A stretch of 64,000 nt of DNA. Source: Sphingomonas oleivorans (lineage in GTDB: Bacteria; Pseudomonadota; Alphaproteobacteria; Sphingomonadales; Sphingomonadaceae). Location of the stretch: the NCBI RefSeq assembly GCF_003050615.1, contig NZ_NWBU01000010.1, positions 219,165 to 283,164 on the forward strand. Direction: 5' to 3'. Shown here piece by piece: positions 45,513 to 53,912 of the stretch (positions are counted from its first letter, which is position 1; the number at the start of each line of letters is the position of its first letter). The notes under the pieces are model-generated. The model had not been told where the DNA came from and made no database searches. It saw nothing but the letters and a program-made list of their open reading frames with translations. A program made the position numbers and the translations under genes.

Positions 45513-47548
45513 CGATAGATCCTTCCCGGAATATGATATTTCCGCCCGGTGTAGACGAAGCCGAGCAGGTCGCCGCCTGCCGCCAATATCGTGTCGCGAA
45601 GCTGCTGTATGGCGGGCGCGCGCGTGCGTTCCGCGCGGACGATCAGGAGATTGGCGTCGGCCAGCCGATAATTGCGGCGCGTGAGATATTGGCCCCGGTC
45701 GTCATCATCGCCGATGATGACGATACGATCGAACACGGCGCGGGCATGATCCATGAAGCTACGCAGATCGGCCAGCCCGATGCGGCTGTCGCGTAGCGCG
45801 GCCTGACCGCCTTCGACGATCATCCACAGAAGCTCGATCTCGCTTTCCGCCAGCGGCACGTCCGTCCCGCCGAGCGGGATATGCCCGGTCGCGCGTTCCT
45901 CGCTCAGGGGCTGGCGCAGATGGCCTTCCCGGCTGAGATCGAGCAGCAGCGTCCCCTGCCTGTGGTGGCCGGCCATGCAGCGGGCGATGGCGAGCGCGAG
46001 GCCGGAGCGCTCGTCGGGATCGGTGCCGGCGATGCGCACGATCTTGAGCGGCCGATCGTCGATCATCCCGTCCATCAGATAGGAGGTGAGCGGCTGCACC
46101 GCCGCGCGGCCCGCTTCCTTGCGGAAATTGGATTGATCCCTGGGCACGTCCGCCAGCGCGGGCAGGCGGAGCGCGCGTTCCGCCTCGCGCGGCGTGATGA
46201 ACACCTGGCGGATCAGCGTGGCGACGCCGCTGGCGATGACCGCGCCGACGATGCCGAGCAGGATTCCGGCGATGAGGAAGGTGATCGCCTGGCTGCTCGG
46301 GCGGGTGGGGGCGGTCGCGGGCTGGACGATACGGACGCTGCTGCTGCTGTCGTCTACCGTATCGTTCTGGAGCTTGGTGCCGGCCTGGCTCAGCGAGAGC
46401 TGGCGATAGATATTCTCTATCACGTCGCGGGTGCGCTGAAGATCGCGCAGCTCCTGATCGGCGGTGCGAAGCTGGCCGGCCTTGCCCCCGGCCTCGCGCA
46501 TCTGCCGATCGAGATCGGCGAGCTGGCGGAGCAGCGCCTGGCGTTCCATGCGCAGCGCGGCCATGCGCCCACGGAGCTGATCGACGATGGGATTGCGCAC
46601 GAAGCGTTCGCTCATGGAACGCGCCTCGCCATTGGCGGTGAGCTGCTCCTCGGCGGCCGCAATGCGCCTGTCCAGCTCGCGCAGGCCCGGCCATTCGGGC
46701 GTATATTGTTCCAGCAGATGCTGCCGATCGAGCTTGAGGCGCAAGAGCGTGTTGCGCGCCTCGTCATTCGCCCGCGCATTGGTCGATTCCCGGCTGTCGA
46801 GCACCTGCGCGGGCGTGCGCGAAAGCTCGCCGGCAGCGGCCGCCAGCTCGGCCTCGACCGCGCTCAGCCGCTCGCGCGACTGGCTGGCGCGCAGGCCGAG
46901 CCCGTCGAGGCGATTGCTCGCCAGCTCGATATCCTGCCTGATGTCCAGCACGTCCGCATGGGCGCGGACATCCTGGATCTGCGTTTCGATCGAGCGCAGA
47001 TCGTCGGCATAGCGCCGGATTTCGCGTTCCTGCGCCTGGCCGGCCTTGTTGAGATAGGCGCCCGAGCGCTGGTCGCCATAGACCTGGACGAGCATGGCGA
47101 CCGCGCGGATCGCGGTTGCCCGGTCGCGATTCTCATAGGCGATGCGGATGATGTTGGTATCGGGCTGAACCGTGACGTGCAGCTTCCTGCGGAACTCCTC
47201 CACCGCGCGGACCGTGCGGCGGCCGCTCTCCTCGCCTGTCGCGGGCACGATGCCGAGCCGCTCGATCGTGGCGCGGAGCACGGGCTCGCTCTGGAGGATG
47301 CGGATGTCCGATTCCAATATGCGCTTCACCGCATCGGCGGAGGGGGCCTCGCCGGGGGCTGCGATGCTCTGGGGCGCCATGCCCGCATCGGTGCGGATCA
47401 GCAGCAGGCTTTCGGCGGTGAAGTAGCTGGGGCTGAGGACCGCGCCGAGCAATCCCACGAACAGGCCGAAGAGCAGGCAGGTGGCGATGATCCAGCGATT
47501 GTAGAAGGCCTGGACGAGGATATCGCGCAGCGACAGCGCGCCGTTCAT
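45503..47548 (-). CDS. polysaccharide co-polymerase (GumC/Wzc-like) with degenerate kinase domain
   Basis: The 681-residue inner-membrane protein has a first membrane helix (IIATCLLFGLFVGLLGAVLS, about 20-39), a Wzz domain with SPSYFTAESLLLIRTDAG, long coiled coils across about residues 150-400, a GNVR-like segment, a second helix (AITFLIAGILLGIVGAVIAS) and a C-terminal BY-kinase-like domain. That last domain lacks a proper Walker A: the expected GxGKST region reads TDPDERSGLAL, and A' and B strands are LLLDLSREG and FDRIVIIGDDDD. It has no terminal tyrosine cluster. It controls chain length or export with the OPX protein. ATG 47546-47548 was chosen; GTG 47596 is possible. Confidence 0.86.
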   Translation of the reverse strand: MNGALSLRDILVQAFYNRWIIATCLLFGLFVGLLGAVLSPSYFTAESLLLIRTDAGMAPQSIAAPGEAPSADAVKRILESDIRILQSEPVLRATIERLGIVPATGEESGRRTVRAVEEFRRKLHVTVQPDTNIIRIAYENRDRATAIRAVAMLVQVYGDQRSGAYLNKAGQAQEREIRRYADDLRSIETQIQDVRAHADVLDIRQDIELASNRLDGLGLRASQSRERLSAVEAELAAAAGELSRTPAQVLDSRESTNARANDEARNTLLRLKLDRQHLLEQYTPEWPGLRELDRRIAAAEEQLTANGEARSMSERFVRNPIVDQLRGRMAALRMERQALLRQLADLDRQMREAGGKAGQLRTADQELRDLQRTRDVIENIYRQLSLSQAGTKLQNDTVDDSSSSVRIVQPATAPTRPSSQAITFLIAGILLGIVGAVIASGVATLIRQVFITPREAERALRLPALADVPRDQSNFRKEAGRAAVQPLTSYLMDGMIDDRPLKIVRIAGTDPDERSGLALAIARCMAGHHRQGTLLLDLSREGHLRQPLSEERATGHIPLGGTDVPLAESEIELLWMIVEGGQAALRDSRIGLADLRSFMDHARAVFDRIVIIGDDDDRGQYLTRRNYRLADANLLIVRAERTRAPAIQQLRDTILAAGGDLLGFVYTGRKYHIPGRIYRWL

Positions 47549-47737
47549 GGCGCGTCCGGATGTCGCCTCTGCCGTTTGTCCTCCGCCGAATTCCACGATC
47601 TGCGATACCCCCGGACGGGAACTCCGTTCGATTGCCCCATGACGGGCGATGCGCCTCCTATTCCATGGCGTGGTAAACAAATCATTCCTGCGCAATCCGC
47701 GTGGCGGGCCCGAAACAAGGCTGGTCATCGCGATCGA

Positions 47738-49141
47738 ATGATGATGATAAGGGGCCTTTCCCGCCGCCCCGGCGGCTCCCGCATGGATGCGCAGTTGCTG
47801 GCGAAGATCATCACCGCCCTGTCGGAGCGAGGCTTGGGGATCATCCTGTCGCTTGCCACGCGGGCATTGGAGGCGGTGAGCAAGTTCGGCCTCTATGCGC
47901 TTGCGGCGCGGCTGTTGGGGGGTGATGCGTCCGGCCGTTTCTTCCTGTGCCTGAGCATCGTTCATTTCACGGCCACATTCGCGCGTATGGGGCTGGAAAA
48001 GCCGCTGACCCGCCATGTCGCGGCGGAGCTCGCCGTGGGACAAAGCGTCGCCGCCCGGCGCAAGGCGATTATGGGGACGGCAGCCATATTGGGCGCGAGC
48101 CTGCTGGTGGCGCTGCTTCTGTCGCTGGCGGCCGGGCCGATCGCGCATCTGCTGTTCCGCCACCCGGAGCTCGAACGCGCGCTGCGTCTCGCCGCGCTGA
48201 TCGTCCCGCTCAACAATCTGGCCTTTGCCTGCGCCTATCTGCTGATCGGGCTCGATCGCGGGGCGATGGCGCAGCTTGTGATGAATGCGCTGGTGCCGGT
48301 GCTGTCGCTCGGCGCGCTGATGCTGGGCGCGGACGATCTCGACCGGCTGCTGCTCGCTTATGGCGGCGCCTTCGCGCTGAGCTGCCTGCTGGGCATTGCC
48401 CTGATCGCGCGGGAATGGCGCCGCATGACGGACGGCGAGCCGGCGCCCGACATGGCGCCCGAGCCGCTGCCGAGCCTGTGGGCGAGCGCGCGGCCGCTGT
48501 TCATCGTCGAGCTGGGGCAGGCGGGGTTGCTGTCGCTGCCCATCCTTGTCCTCGGCCGGTTCGCGGCGCCGCTGGAGGTGAGCGAATTCAGCATCGCCAA
48601 CCGGCTCTCGATGCTCGTTTCCACCGTCGTGCTCAGCATCGGCGCGATCGTGGCGCCGGCCTATGCGCGCCATTATCGGCGCGGCGAATTCGCGCGGTTG
48701 CGTAAGGTGGACAGGCAGATACGGTCGATATCAATGGCGGTCTGCCTGCCGATGATCGCGGCGATGCTGCTCGGCGCCTATCCCCTGCTGCAACTGCTCG
48801 GCAGCGCGTCGGACATGTCGGTGCGCGTGCTGTGGATCCTCGCCTTCGGCCAATTGCTCTTCTGCCTGCTGCCCTGCCAGGATGTGCTGCTGGCGATGAC
48901 CGGCCATGGCGATGTGCTGCGCCGGCTGATGCTGGTGCAGCTTGCGGTCTGCATAAGCCTGTGCCTCGCGCTGATCCCGGCTTTCGGGGCGCTTGGCGGG
49001 GCGGTAGCCAGCATGGCGGCCTGGGCGATCACCGCGATCGGCAGCGCGCTCGCCGTCCGGCGGCTCCTGCCCGAAATGCGGCGGCGGCAGGAGGCAGCGG
49101 GCGAGGCGGTGACGGCGGCATCTTTCCCTTCGGCATTGTGA
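47738..49141 (+). CDS. polysaccharide flippase (Wzx/oligosaccharide flippase family)
   Basis: The protein of about 452-467 residues is a MATE-like polytopic transporter with twelve or so membrane helices, for example AIMGTAAILGASLLVALLLS, LLLAYGGAFALSCLLGIALI and MAVCLPMIAAMLLGAYPLLQ, and an N-terminal SKFGLYALAARLLGGDASGR typical of RfbX/Wzx flippases. It should move lipid-linked repeat units across the inner membrane. Three consecutive in-frame ATGs at 47738-47746 and a further one at 47783 are all possible starts; none has a good ribosome binding site. It is divergent from the gumC-like gene, sharing about 190 bases of upstream DNA. Confidence 0.86.
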   Translation: MMMIRGLSRRPGGSRMDAQLLAKIITALSERGLGIILSLATRALEAVSKFGLYALAARLLGGDASGRFFLCLSIVHFTATFARMGLEKPLTRHVAAELAVGQSVAARRKAIMGTAAILGASLLVALLLSLAAGPIAHLLFRHPELERALRLAALIVPLNNLAFACAYLLIGLDRGAMAQLVMNALVPVLSLGALMLGADDLDRLLLAYGGAFALSCLLGIALIAREWRRMTDGEPAPDMAPEPLPSLWASARPLFIVELGQAGLLSLPILVLGRFAAPLEVSEFSIANRLSMLVSTVVLSIGAIVAPAYARHYRRGEFARLRKVDRQIRSISMAVCLPMIAAMLLGAYPLLQLLGSASDMSVRVLWILAFGQLLFCLLPCQDVLLAMTGHGDVLRRLMLVQLAVCISLCLALIPAFGALGGAVASMAAWAITAIGSALAVRRLLPEMRRRQEAAGEAVTAASFPSAL

Positions 49142-49201
49142 ACTGATTAACCTTGCTTGCTTAGGGAGGAGGCAAGGCACGGTCAGTCGAAGGGATCATC
49201 C

Positions 49202-50104
49202 ATGTTCATGCGTCGCATCTCCAAGCTGCTCGCGGAGCCCGCTTTCCGTGCCGATCCGGTAGCCGTGATCGGCCGTGCGGTGGCGCTGACCGGCATGGTG
49301 GCGCTGGGCCGGGAGCCGATATTCCCGCTGACGAAAGGCGGCGAGAGACTGCGCGTGCCGGCCGATCTGCGCTACACGACCGTTTCGGCCTATCTGCTGC
49401 GCGATCGGGTGGAGCCCGATCTGCATGAGCTGCACCGGCTGCTGGGGCCAGGCGACATCTTCCTCGACGTGGGTGCCAATATTGGCCTCTATACGGTCAA
49501 GGCCGCGCGCCTGGTCGGTTCGACGGGAAAGGTGATCGCGCTGGAGCCGGGGCATGAGGCCTATCTGCGGCTGCAGCGCAATGTGGAGCTTAACGGGTTC
49601 GGCCATGTGACGATGCTGCGCGAGGCGGCATCCGATACGGATGGCGAGGCGCTGCTCCATCATGTGCCGCTGGGCGACGATCCGCAGGCCTTTTCGCTGA
49701 TCGCCAATGCACGGGCCGAAGCGGGCGAGCGCGTGAAGACGCGGCGGCTGGACAGGCTGGTCGAGGATCTGGGCCTCACCCGGCTCGATCTCGTCAAGAT
49801 CGACGTGGAGGGCGCCGAGCCGATGGTGCTCCGCGGCGGGCTCGAAAGCCTTGCGCGGCTGAAGCCAGCGGTGCTGTTCGAATGCAACGCCTATCTGAAC
49901 GCCGGGGGCGAGGGTGGTTCGGCCGAAACCTCCTGGGCGCTGCTGGAAGGGATCGGCTATCGCTTCTTCCGGCTGATCGACGGCGATTTCCGGCCGATCG
50001 ACGTAGCGCCCGGCGATTTCTGCAATATCCTCGCCGTTCATCCGGAAGCCGCGAGCCGGATCAGTGCCGGATGCGGCCGAGCGGAAGCATCGCCAGGAAG
50101 CTGA
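49202..50104 (+). CDS. FkbM-family SAM-dependent methyltransferase
   Basis: The 300-residue product has the SAM-binding motif IFLDVGANIGLYTVKAARLV near residue 93, VIALEPGHEAYLRLQRNVEL near 120 and the FkbM hallmark LVKIDVEGAEPMVLRGGLES near 200, with VLFECNAYLN following. FkbM enzymes methylate sugar hydroxyls or polyketide carbons; next to a flippase and a polysaccharide operon, O-methylation of a polysaccharide sugar is the likely role. ATG 49202 follows GAAGGGAT. It lies 60 bases after the flippase gene, and its 3' end overlaps the convergent symporter gene by 44 bases. Confidence 0.9.
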   Translation: MFMRRISKLLAEPAFRADPVAVIGRAVALTGMVALGREPIFPLTKGGERLRVPADLRYTTVSAYLLRDRVEPDLHELHRLLGPGDIFLDVGANIGLYTVKAARLVGSTGKVIALEPGHEAYLRLQRNVELNGFGHVTMLREAASDTDGEALLHHVPLGDDPQAFSLIANARAEAGERVKTRRLDRLVEDLGLTRLDLVKIDVEGAEPMVLRGGLESLARLKPAVLFECNAYLNAGGEGGSAETSWALLEGIGYRFFRLIDGDFRPIDVAPGDFCNILAVHPEAASRISAGCGRAEASPGS

Positions 50105-51338
50105 TCAGCGCCGCGGCGGCGAGATAGAGGCCGACGGGCAGCAGGCCGCCTTTCTGGGACAGCGCCTGGGCGATCATCGGCGAGAGCGCGCCCCCCAATA
50201 TGCCGCCGACGTTGAACGCCATCGATGCGCCCGTATAGCGCACCCGCGCCGGAAAGAGGCTGGGCAGCCAGGCGCCGAGCGGGCCATAGACGAAACCCAT
50301 CAGCAGCAGCGCCAGGCTGAGGAACAGGCCGGTCAGCGCGATCGAGCCGCCGCCCATCAGCGGCGCCATCAGCAGGCCGAGCGGGATCGTGCCGAGGCAG
50401 CCCGCCATCAGCACGCGGCGCGCGTCGAAACGATCGCCGAGATAGCCGGCCCAGACGATGCCGCCTGCCATGAACAATATGGCGAAGAGCTGGAGCGCGA
50501 GGAACTGCGCGCGCGGAACGCCGAGCACCGTGGTGCCATAGCCCAGCGCGAAGGCGGTCGAGAGATAGAAGAGGGCGAAGCAGGCGACGACCGCGAACGT
50601 GCCGCCGATCGTCGGCCACAGATGGAAGCGGAATAGCTCGGCGAGCGGCACGCGCGGCGGCGGCGCTTCGGCGAGCGCGGCGGCGAAGTCGGGCGTCTCG
50701 CTGAGCTTCAGCCGGACCCACAGGCCGAGACCGACCAGGAGAATGCTGGCGAGGAAGGGCAGGCGCCAGCCCCAGGCCTGGAACTGATCGGGCGTGAGGA
50801 TGAGCCCGAGCAGTAGGAACAGGCCATTGGCGGCGATGAAGCCGACGGGCGCGCCGAGCTGCGGGAACATGCCGTAGCGCGCGCGCCAGCCGGGCGGGGC
50901 GTTCTCGACCGCGAGGAGGGCAGCACCGCCCCATTCGCCGCCGAGCCCGAAGCCCTGGCCGCAGCGCAGCAGGCAGAGCAGCAGCGGGGCGACCCAGCCC
51001 GCCGTCTGATAGGTCGGCAGGAAGGCGATCAGCATCGTCGATCCGCCCATGATGAGCAGCGAGGCGACGAGCGTCGACTTGCGGCCGATGCGGTCGCCAT
51101 AATGGCCGAAGATGATCGAGCCGAGCGGACGCGCGACGAAGGCGAGGCCGAGGCTGGCATAGGCGGCGAGGAGCTGTGCCGAGGACGAGGAGGCCGGGAA
51201 GAAGAGCGGGCCGAAGACGAGCGAGGCGGCGGTGGCGTAGATATAGAAGTCGTAAAATTCGACCGCCGTGCCGACCAGGCTGGCCAGCAGGATCCGGCGG
51301 GGCGATGCCGCCGCCGTTAGAGATGCTCGTTCAGACAT
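50061..51338 (-). CDS. MFS transporter, metabolite:H+ symporter family
   Basis: The 425-residue, twelve-helix transporter is of the MHS branch (ProP, KgtP, ShiA relatives). Markers are LVGTAVEFYDFYIYATAASL in helix 1, GHYGDRIGRKSTLVASLLIM with the loop 2-3 signature, and LLLCLLRCGQGFGLGGEWGG near residue 125, which is diagnostic for MHS proteins. Substrates of relatives are small organic acids and betaines. ATG 51336-51338 gives the family-like N-terminus. It is the last gene of a tetR-MFS-MHS run on the minus strand, 68 bases after the second transporter gene. Confidence 0.92.
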   Translation of the reverse strand: MSERASLTAAASPRRILLASLVGTAVEFYDFYIYATAASLVFGPLFFPASSSSAQLLAAYASLGLAFVARPLGSIIFGHYGDRIGRKSTLVASLLIMGGSTMLIAFLPTYQTAGWVAPLLLCLLRCGQGFGLGGEWGGAALLAVENAPPGWRARYGMFPQLGAPVGFIAANGLFLLLGLILTPDQFQAWGWRLPFLASILLVGLGLWVRLKLSETPDFAAALAEAPPPRVPLAELFRFHLWPTIGGTFAVVACFALFYLSTAFALGYGTTVLGVPRAQFLALQLFAILFMAGGIVWAGYLGDRFDARRVLMAGCLGTIPLGLLMAPLMGGGSIALTGLFLSLALLLMGFVYGPLGAWLPSLFPARVRYTGASMAFNVGGILGGALSPMIAQALSQKGGLLPVGLYLAAAALISFLAMLPLGRIRH

Positions 51339-51406
51339 GTGACGCCCCCGGGAATCGAGCGGCGGGGCATGGCGTTCCTGCAGGGCGGGGTCAAGTCCGG
51401 GCGGGG

Positions 51407-52681
51407 TCAAGCCTGGGCGGGATCGAGCCTGCGCCCGGGGGCGATGGCGAGAGCCGCGAAGCCGGCGCCGACGCCGATCAGGCCGGCGAGGACGAACGCG
51501 CCCATATAGCTGCCGCTCGCCTCGCGCAGCCAGCCCGCGCCGAAGGCGGCGACGGCGGCGCCGAGCTGATGGCCGGTGAGTACCCAGCCGAAGACGATCG
51601 GCGCCTCGCGATCGCCGAAGGCATCGGTGGCAAGACGCAGCGTGGGCGGTACGGTGGCGATCCAGTCCAGCCCGTAGAATATGGCGAAGATCGACAGGCT
51701 GATGATGTCGAAGCCGCTGAAGGGCAGTGCCACCAGCGACAGGCCGCGCAGGCCATAATAGACGAACAGCAGCTTGCGCGGATCATAGCGATCGGTGAGC
51801 CAGCCGGACGCGGTGGTGCCGATCAGATCGAACAGGCCCATCAGCGCCAGTAGCCCGGCCGCCTGGACCGCGGCCAAGCCATTGTCGCCACAGTAGGAAA
51901 TGAGATGCGTGCCGACCAGCCCGTTGGTGGTGAGGCCGCAGATGAAGAAGGTGCCGAACAGCAGCCAGAAGACGGGCGTGCGCGCCGCGCGGACGAGGGT
52001 GCCCAAGGCCAGCCGGACGGCATCCGCCGGACGGCCGGCGGGGACGGCGGGCTTCGCCTCGATCGCGCCATAGGGGAGAAGGCCGATGTCCGAGGGGCGT
52101 TCGGGCAGGAGCAGCGCCACGATCGGCACGAGCAGCGCCGAGACGAGCGCGACGGCGATCACGACGGGCCGCCATCCGCCCTCGCTGAGCTTGGCGAGAA
52201 CGGGCAGGAAGAGGAGCGAGCCCGTCGCCGTGCTGGCGCCCAGCATGCCCATGACGAGCCCGCGATGGGACTCGAACCAGCGATTGACGATTGCGGCGCC
52301 GAGCACCATCGCCACCGCGCCGCTGCCCAGGCCCGAGAGCAAGCCCCAACTGAGGAGATAATGCCAGGGCTCGGTCATGAAGAGGCTGAGCGCGGTGGAA
52401 GCGGCCATCAGCGACAGACCAAGGAGCAGCGTGCGGCGGATGCCGAGCGTCTGCATCAGCGCGGCAGCGAAGGGGCCGACCAGGCCATATAGGAAGATGC
52501 CGATCGCGGCCGCCGCCGACAGGGTCGCCCGATCCCAGCCAAGGCTCGACTGGAGCGGTGTCATCAGCACGCTGGGCGCCGAGCGCAGGCCGGCGGCGGC
52601 GAGCAGCGAGAGGAAGGTGACGCCGGCTACGACCCAGGCATAATTGCGGCCAAAAGGCCGCGCCCCGGCGATCTTCACCAT
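51407..52681 (-). CDS. MFS transporter
   Basis: The 424-residue protein has twelve membrane helices and a major-facilitator fold resembling the monocarboxylate/oxalate-formate group: GRNYAWVVAGVTFLSLLAAA at the N-terminus, LGWDRATLSAAAAIGIFLYG, NRWFESHRGLVMGMLGASTA in the loop 4-5 region, and TASGWLTDRYDPRKLLFVYY after helix 8. Substrate unknown. ATG 52679-52681 is preceded by GGGGAA, 5 bases upstream. It follows the tetR gene by 22 bases on the same strand, so it is probably under that regulator, and precedes the MHS gene. Confidence 0.88.
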   Translation of the reverse strand: MVKIAGARPFGRNYAWVVAGVTFLSLLAAAGLRSAPSVLMTPLQSSLGWDRATLSAAAAIGIFLYGLVGPFAAALMQTLGIRRTLLLGLSLMAASTALSLFMTEPWHYLLSWGLLSGLGSGAVAMVLGAAIVNRWFESHRGLVMGMLGASTATGSLLFLPVLAKLSEGGWRPVVIAVALVSALLVPIVALLLPERPSDIGLLPYGAIEAKPAVPAGRPADAVRLALGTLVRAARTPVFWLLFGTFFICGLTTNGLVGTHLISYCGDNGLAAVQAAGLLALMGLFDLIGTTASGWLTDRYDPRKLLFVYYGLRGLSLVALPFSGFDIISLSIFAIFYGLDWIATVPPTLRLATDAFGDREAPIVFGWVLTGHQLGAAVAAFGAGWLREASGSYMGAFVLAGLIGVGAGFAALAIAPGRRLDPAQA

Positions 52682-52703
52682 CTTATTCCCCTTTTTGTGT
52701 CGT

Positions 52704-53351
52704 TCAGCTTGCCATGTCACCCGTGGTGAAGGCTTCGATCAGCGCATCGGCCCCCTTCACGATCGCCTGGGCGGGGCCCTGGCTGCCGAAGACATGATGG
52801 CTGCTCTGCGCGCCTTCGATCAGCAGCAGGATATTGTCCGCGAGCGCATCCGGATCCCGCGTCGGCAATTGCCGGGCGAGCATGCTGAGCTGATCGCGCG
52901 AGCGGGTCTTGGAGGCTTCCATCACGCAGCGGCCGGGATGGCCGGGCTCGGGAAATTCGACGGCGGCATTGGAAAGCGCGCAGCCGCGATAATCGGGCTG
53001 GGCGATCTTTTCCGCAAAGAAGGCGACATAGGCGCGCAGCTTTTCGCGCGGATCATCGCCTACCGCCGCCACGCGGGCATCGAGCGCGGCATGCGCCTCC
53101 TCGACATATTTGTTGAGACAGGCGGTGACGAGATCGTCCTTGGACGCGAAGCTGCGATACAGGCTGGGCTTGGTGACGCCCGCCTGGGCCACGATCTCGT
53201 CCACGCCGACCGCGCGGATTCCCCGTTGGTAAAAAAGACCCTGCGCCGTCTCAAAAACACGCTGCGCCGCCGTTTTCTTGTCGCTGCAACCCATGTTTTT
53301 CCCGCTGCCGCACTTCGCTTTCCGCGCCTTCGTATCGTGCATCTTCTCCAT
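52704..53351 (-). CDS. TetR/AcrR-family transcriptional regulator
   Basis: The 215-residue protein has a TetR N-terminal helix-turn-helix: AQRVFETAQGLFYQRGIRAV, GVDEIVAQAGVTKPSLYRSF, ASKDDLVTACLN, around residues 28-78. The C-terminal ligand domain (LRAYVAFFAEKIAQPDYRGC, ALSNAAVEFPEPGHPGRCVM) resembles TetR members of the YcdC/RutR-unlike AefR type, with a cysteine-containing pocket. In-frame ATGs at 53351, 53342 and 53294 are all possible starts; the last gives a shorter, family-like N-terminus. It faces the RND efflux operon and presumably binds the inverted repeat at 53377-53426, repressing both sides. Confidence 0.92.
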   Translation of the reverse strand: MEKMHDTKARKAKCGSGKNMGCSDKKTAAQRVFETAQGLFYQRGIRAVGVDEIVAQAGVTKPSLYRSFASKDDLVTACLNKYVEEAHAALDARVAAVGDDPREKLRAYVAFFAEKIAQPDYRGCALSNAAVEFPEPGHPGRCVMEASKTRSRDQLSMLARQLPTRDPDALADNILLLIEGAQSSHHVFGSQGPAQAIVKGADALIEAFTTGDMAS

Positions 53352-53376
53352 TGTCCTCGTTTCCTGCTTGACAGGA

Positions 53377-53426
53377 TGTAACAGAACGGTACGTAGCGCA
53401 CAAGCGAGACGTACCAGTCTGTTACA
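53377..53426. promoter_or_regulatory. long inverted repeat, probable TetR operator, with TTGACA promoter element
   Basis: In the 96-base gap between tetR and the efflux operon, TGTAACAGAACGGTACGT (53377-53394) and ACGTACCAGTCTGTTACA (53409-53426) are reverse complements at 16 of 18 positions with a 14-base spacer. Each arm also contains a smaller palindrome around GTACGT. A -35-like TTGACA (53368-53373) for rightward transcription lies just upstream, with TACGTA at the -10 distance inside the first arm, so bound repressor would cover the promoter. Binding of the neighbouring TetR protein is inferred. Confidence 0.8.
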
Positions 53427-53450
53427 TTTTTATGCGAGTCGAGGTGAATG

Positions 53451-53882
53451 ATGGCTTACAGATCCTTTGGAGGCAATTTGGAGGATGGGCTGTTCGGCGT
53501 CGCTGACCTCGATCCGGTCGGCGCCCGGCCGGCGCGCCGTCGCATCTTCGTCGATACGATCGACACCATCTTCTCCGCGCTGGAGCGCAAGGTGATCCAT
53601 CTGGCGGGCCGCGCGCCGCTGGTGCGGGGAGCGGCCCCGTTGGGGCGGCTGGGCCGGCTGGTGGCGACGCTGTTCGGGATGGAGCCCGAAACGCCGCTCG
53701 CCGATCCGCGCCTGGAAGGGCTGCGCCGCTTCGCCTCGCTCGCACGCCACCGGCCGCGCGCCATATCGGCCGAGGAGGTCGAGACCTTTCTCGGCCATGG
53801 CTTCACCATCAATCAGCTGCGCGTGCTGCGCAGTCATTTCGCCGATGGCGGCATCGAGCGCGGCCTGCCCGGCATCGCCTGA
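53451..53882 (+). CDS. unrecognised small protein at the head of the RND efflux operon
   Basis: I do not recognise this 143-residue protein. It has no signal peptide or membrane helix, is rich in Arg, Leu and Phe, and seems to be two helical segments: residues 28-75 (RRRIFVDTIDTIFSALERKV, then a hydrophobic LGRLGRLVATLFGME) and residues 85-140 (LEGLRRFASLARHRPRAISA, EEVETFLGHGFTINQLRVLR). No metal or nucleotide motif is visible. GAGG at 53441-53444 sits 6 bases before ATG 53451 (ATG 53448 is adjacent and in frame). It lies right after the palindromic operator and 30 bases before the adaptor gene, so it is almost certainly part of the efflux operon. Confidence 0.72.
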   Translation: MAYRSFGGNLEDGLFGVADLDPVGARPARRRIFVDTIDTIFSALERKVIHLAGRAPLVRGAAPLGRLGRLVATLFGMEPETPLADPRLEGLRRFASLARHRPRAISAEEVETFLGHGFTINQLRVLRSHFADGGIERGLPGIA

Positions 53883-53912
53883 ACCTCGCCGTATCGCAAC
53901 AGGGACAAGATC

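Noticed and set aside
45503-48673. A 1056-codon minus-strand frame suggesting a much longer co-polymerase
   Set aside because: Only the part from 47548 downward matches Wzz/GumC proteins; the upstream 375 codons are antisense to the flippase and of shadow composition.
45881-49141. A 1086-codon plus-strand frame ending in the flippase
   Set aside because: The first part is antisense to the co-polymerase gene; only the segment from about 47738 has membrane helices and flippase similarity.
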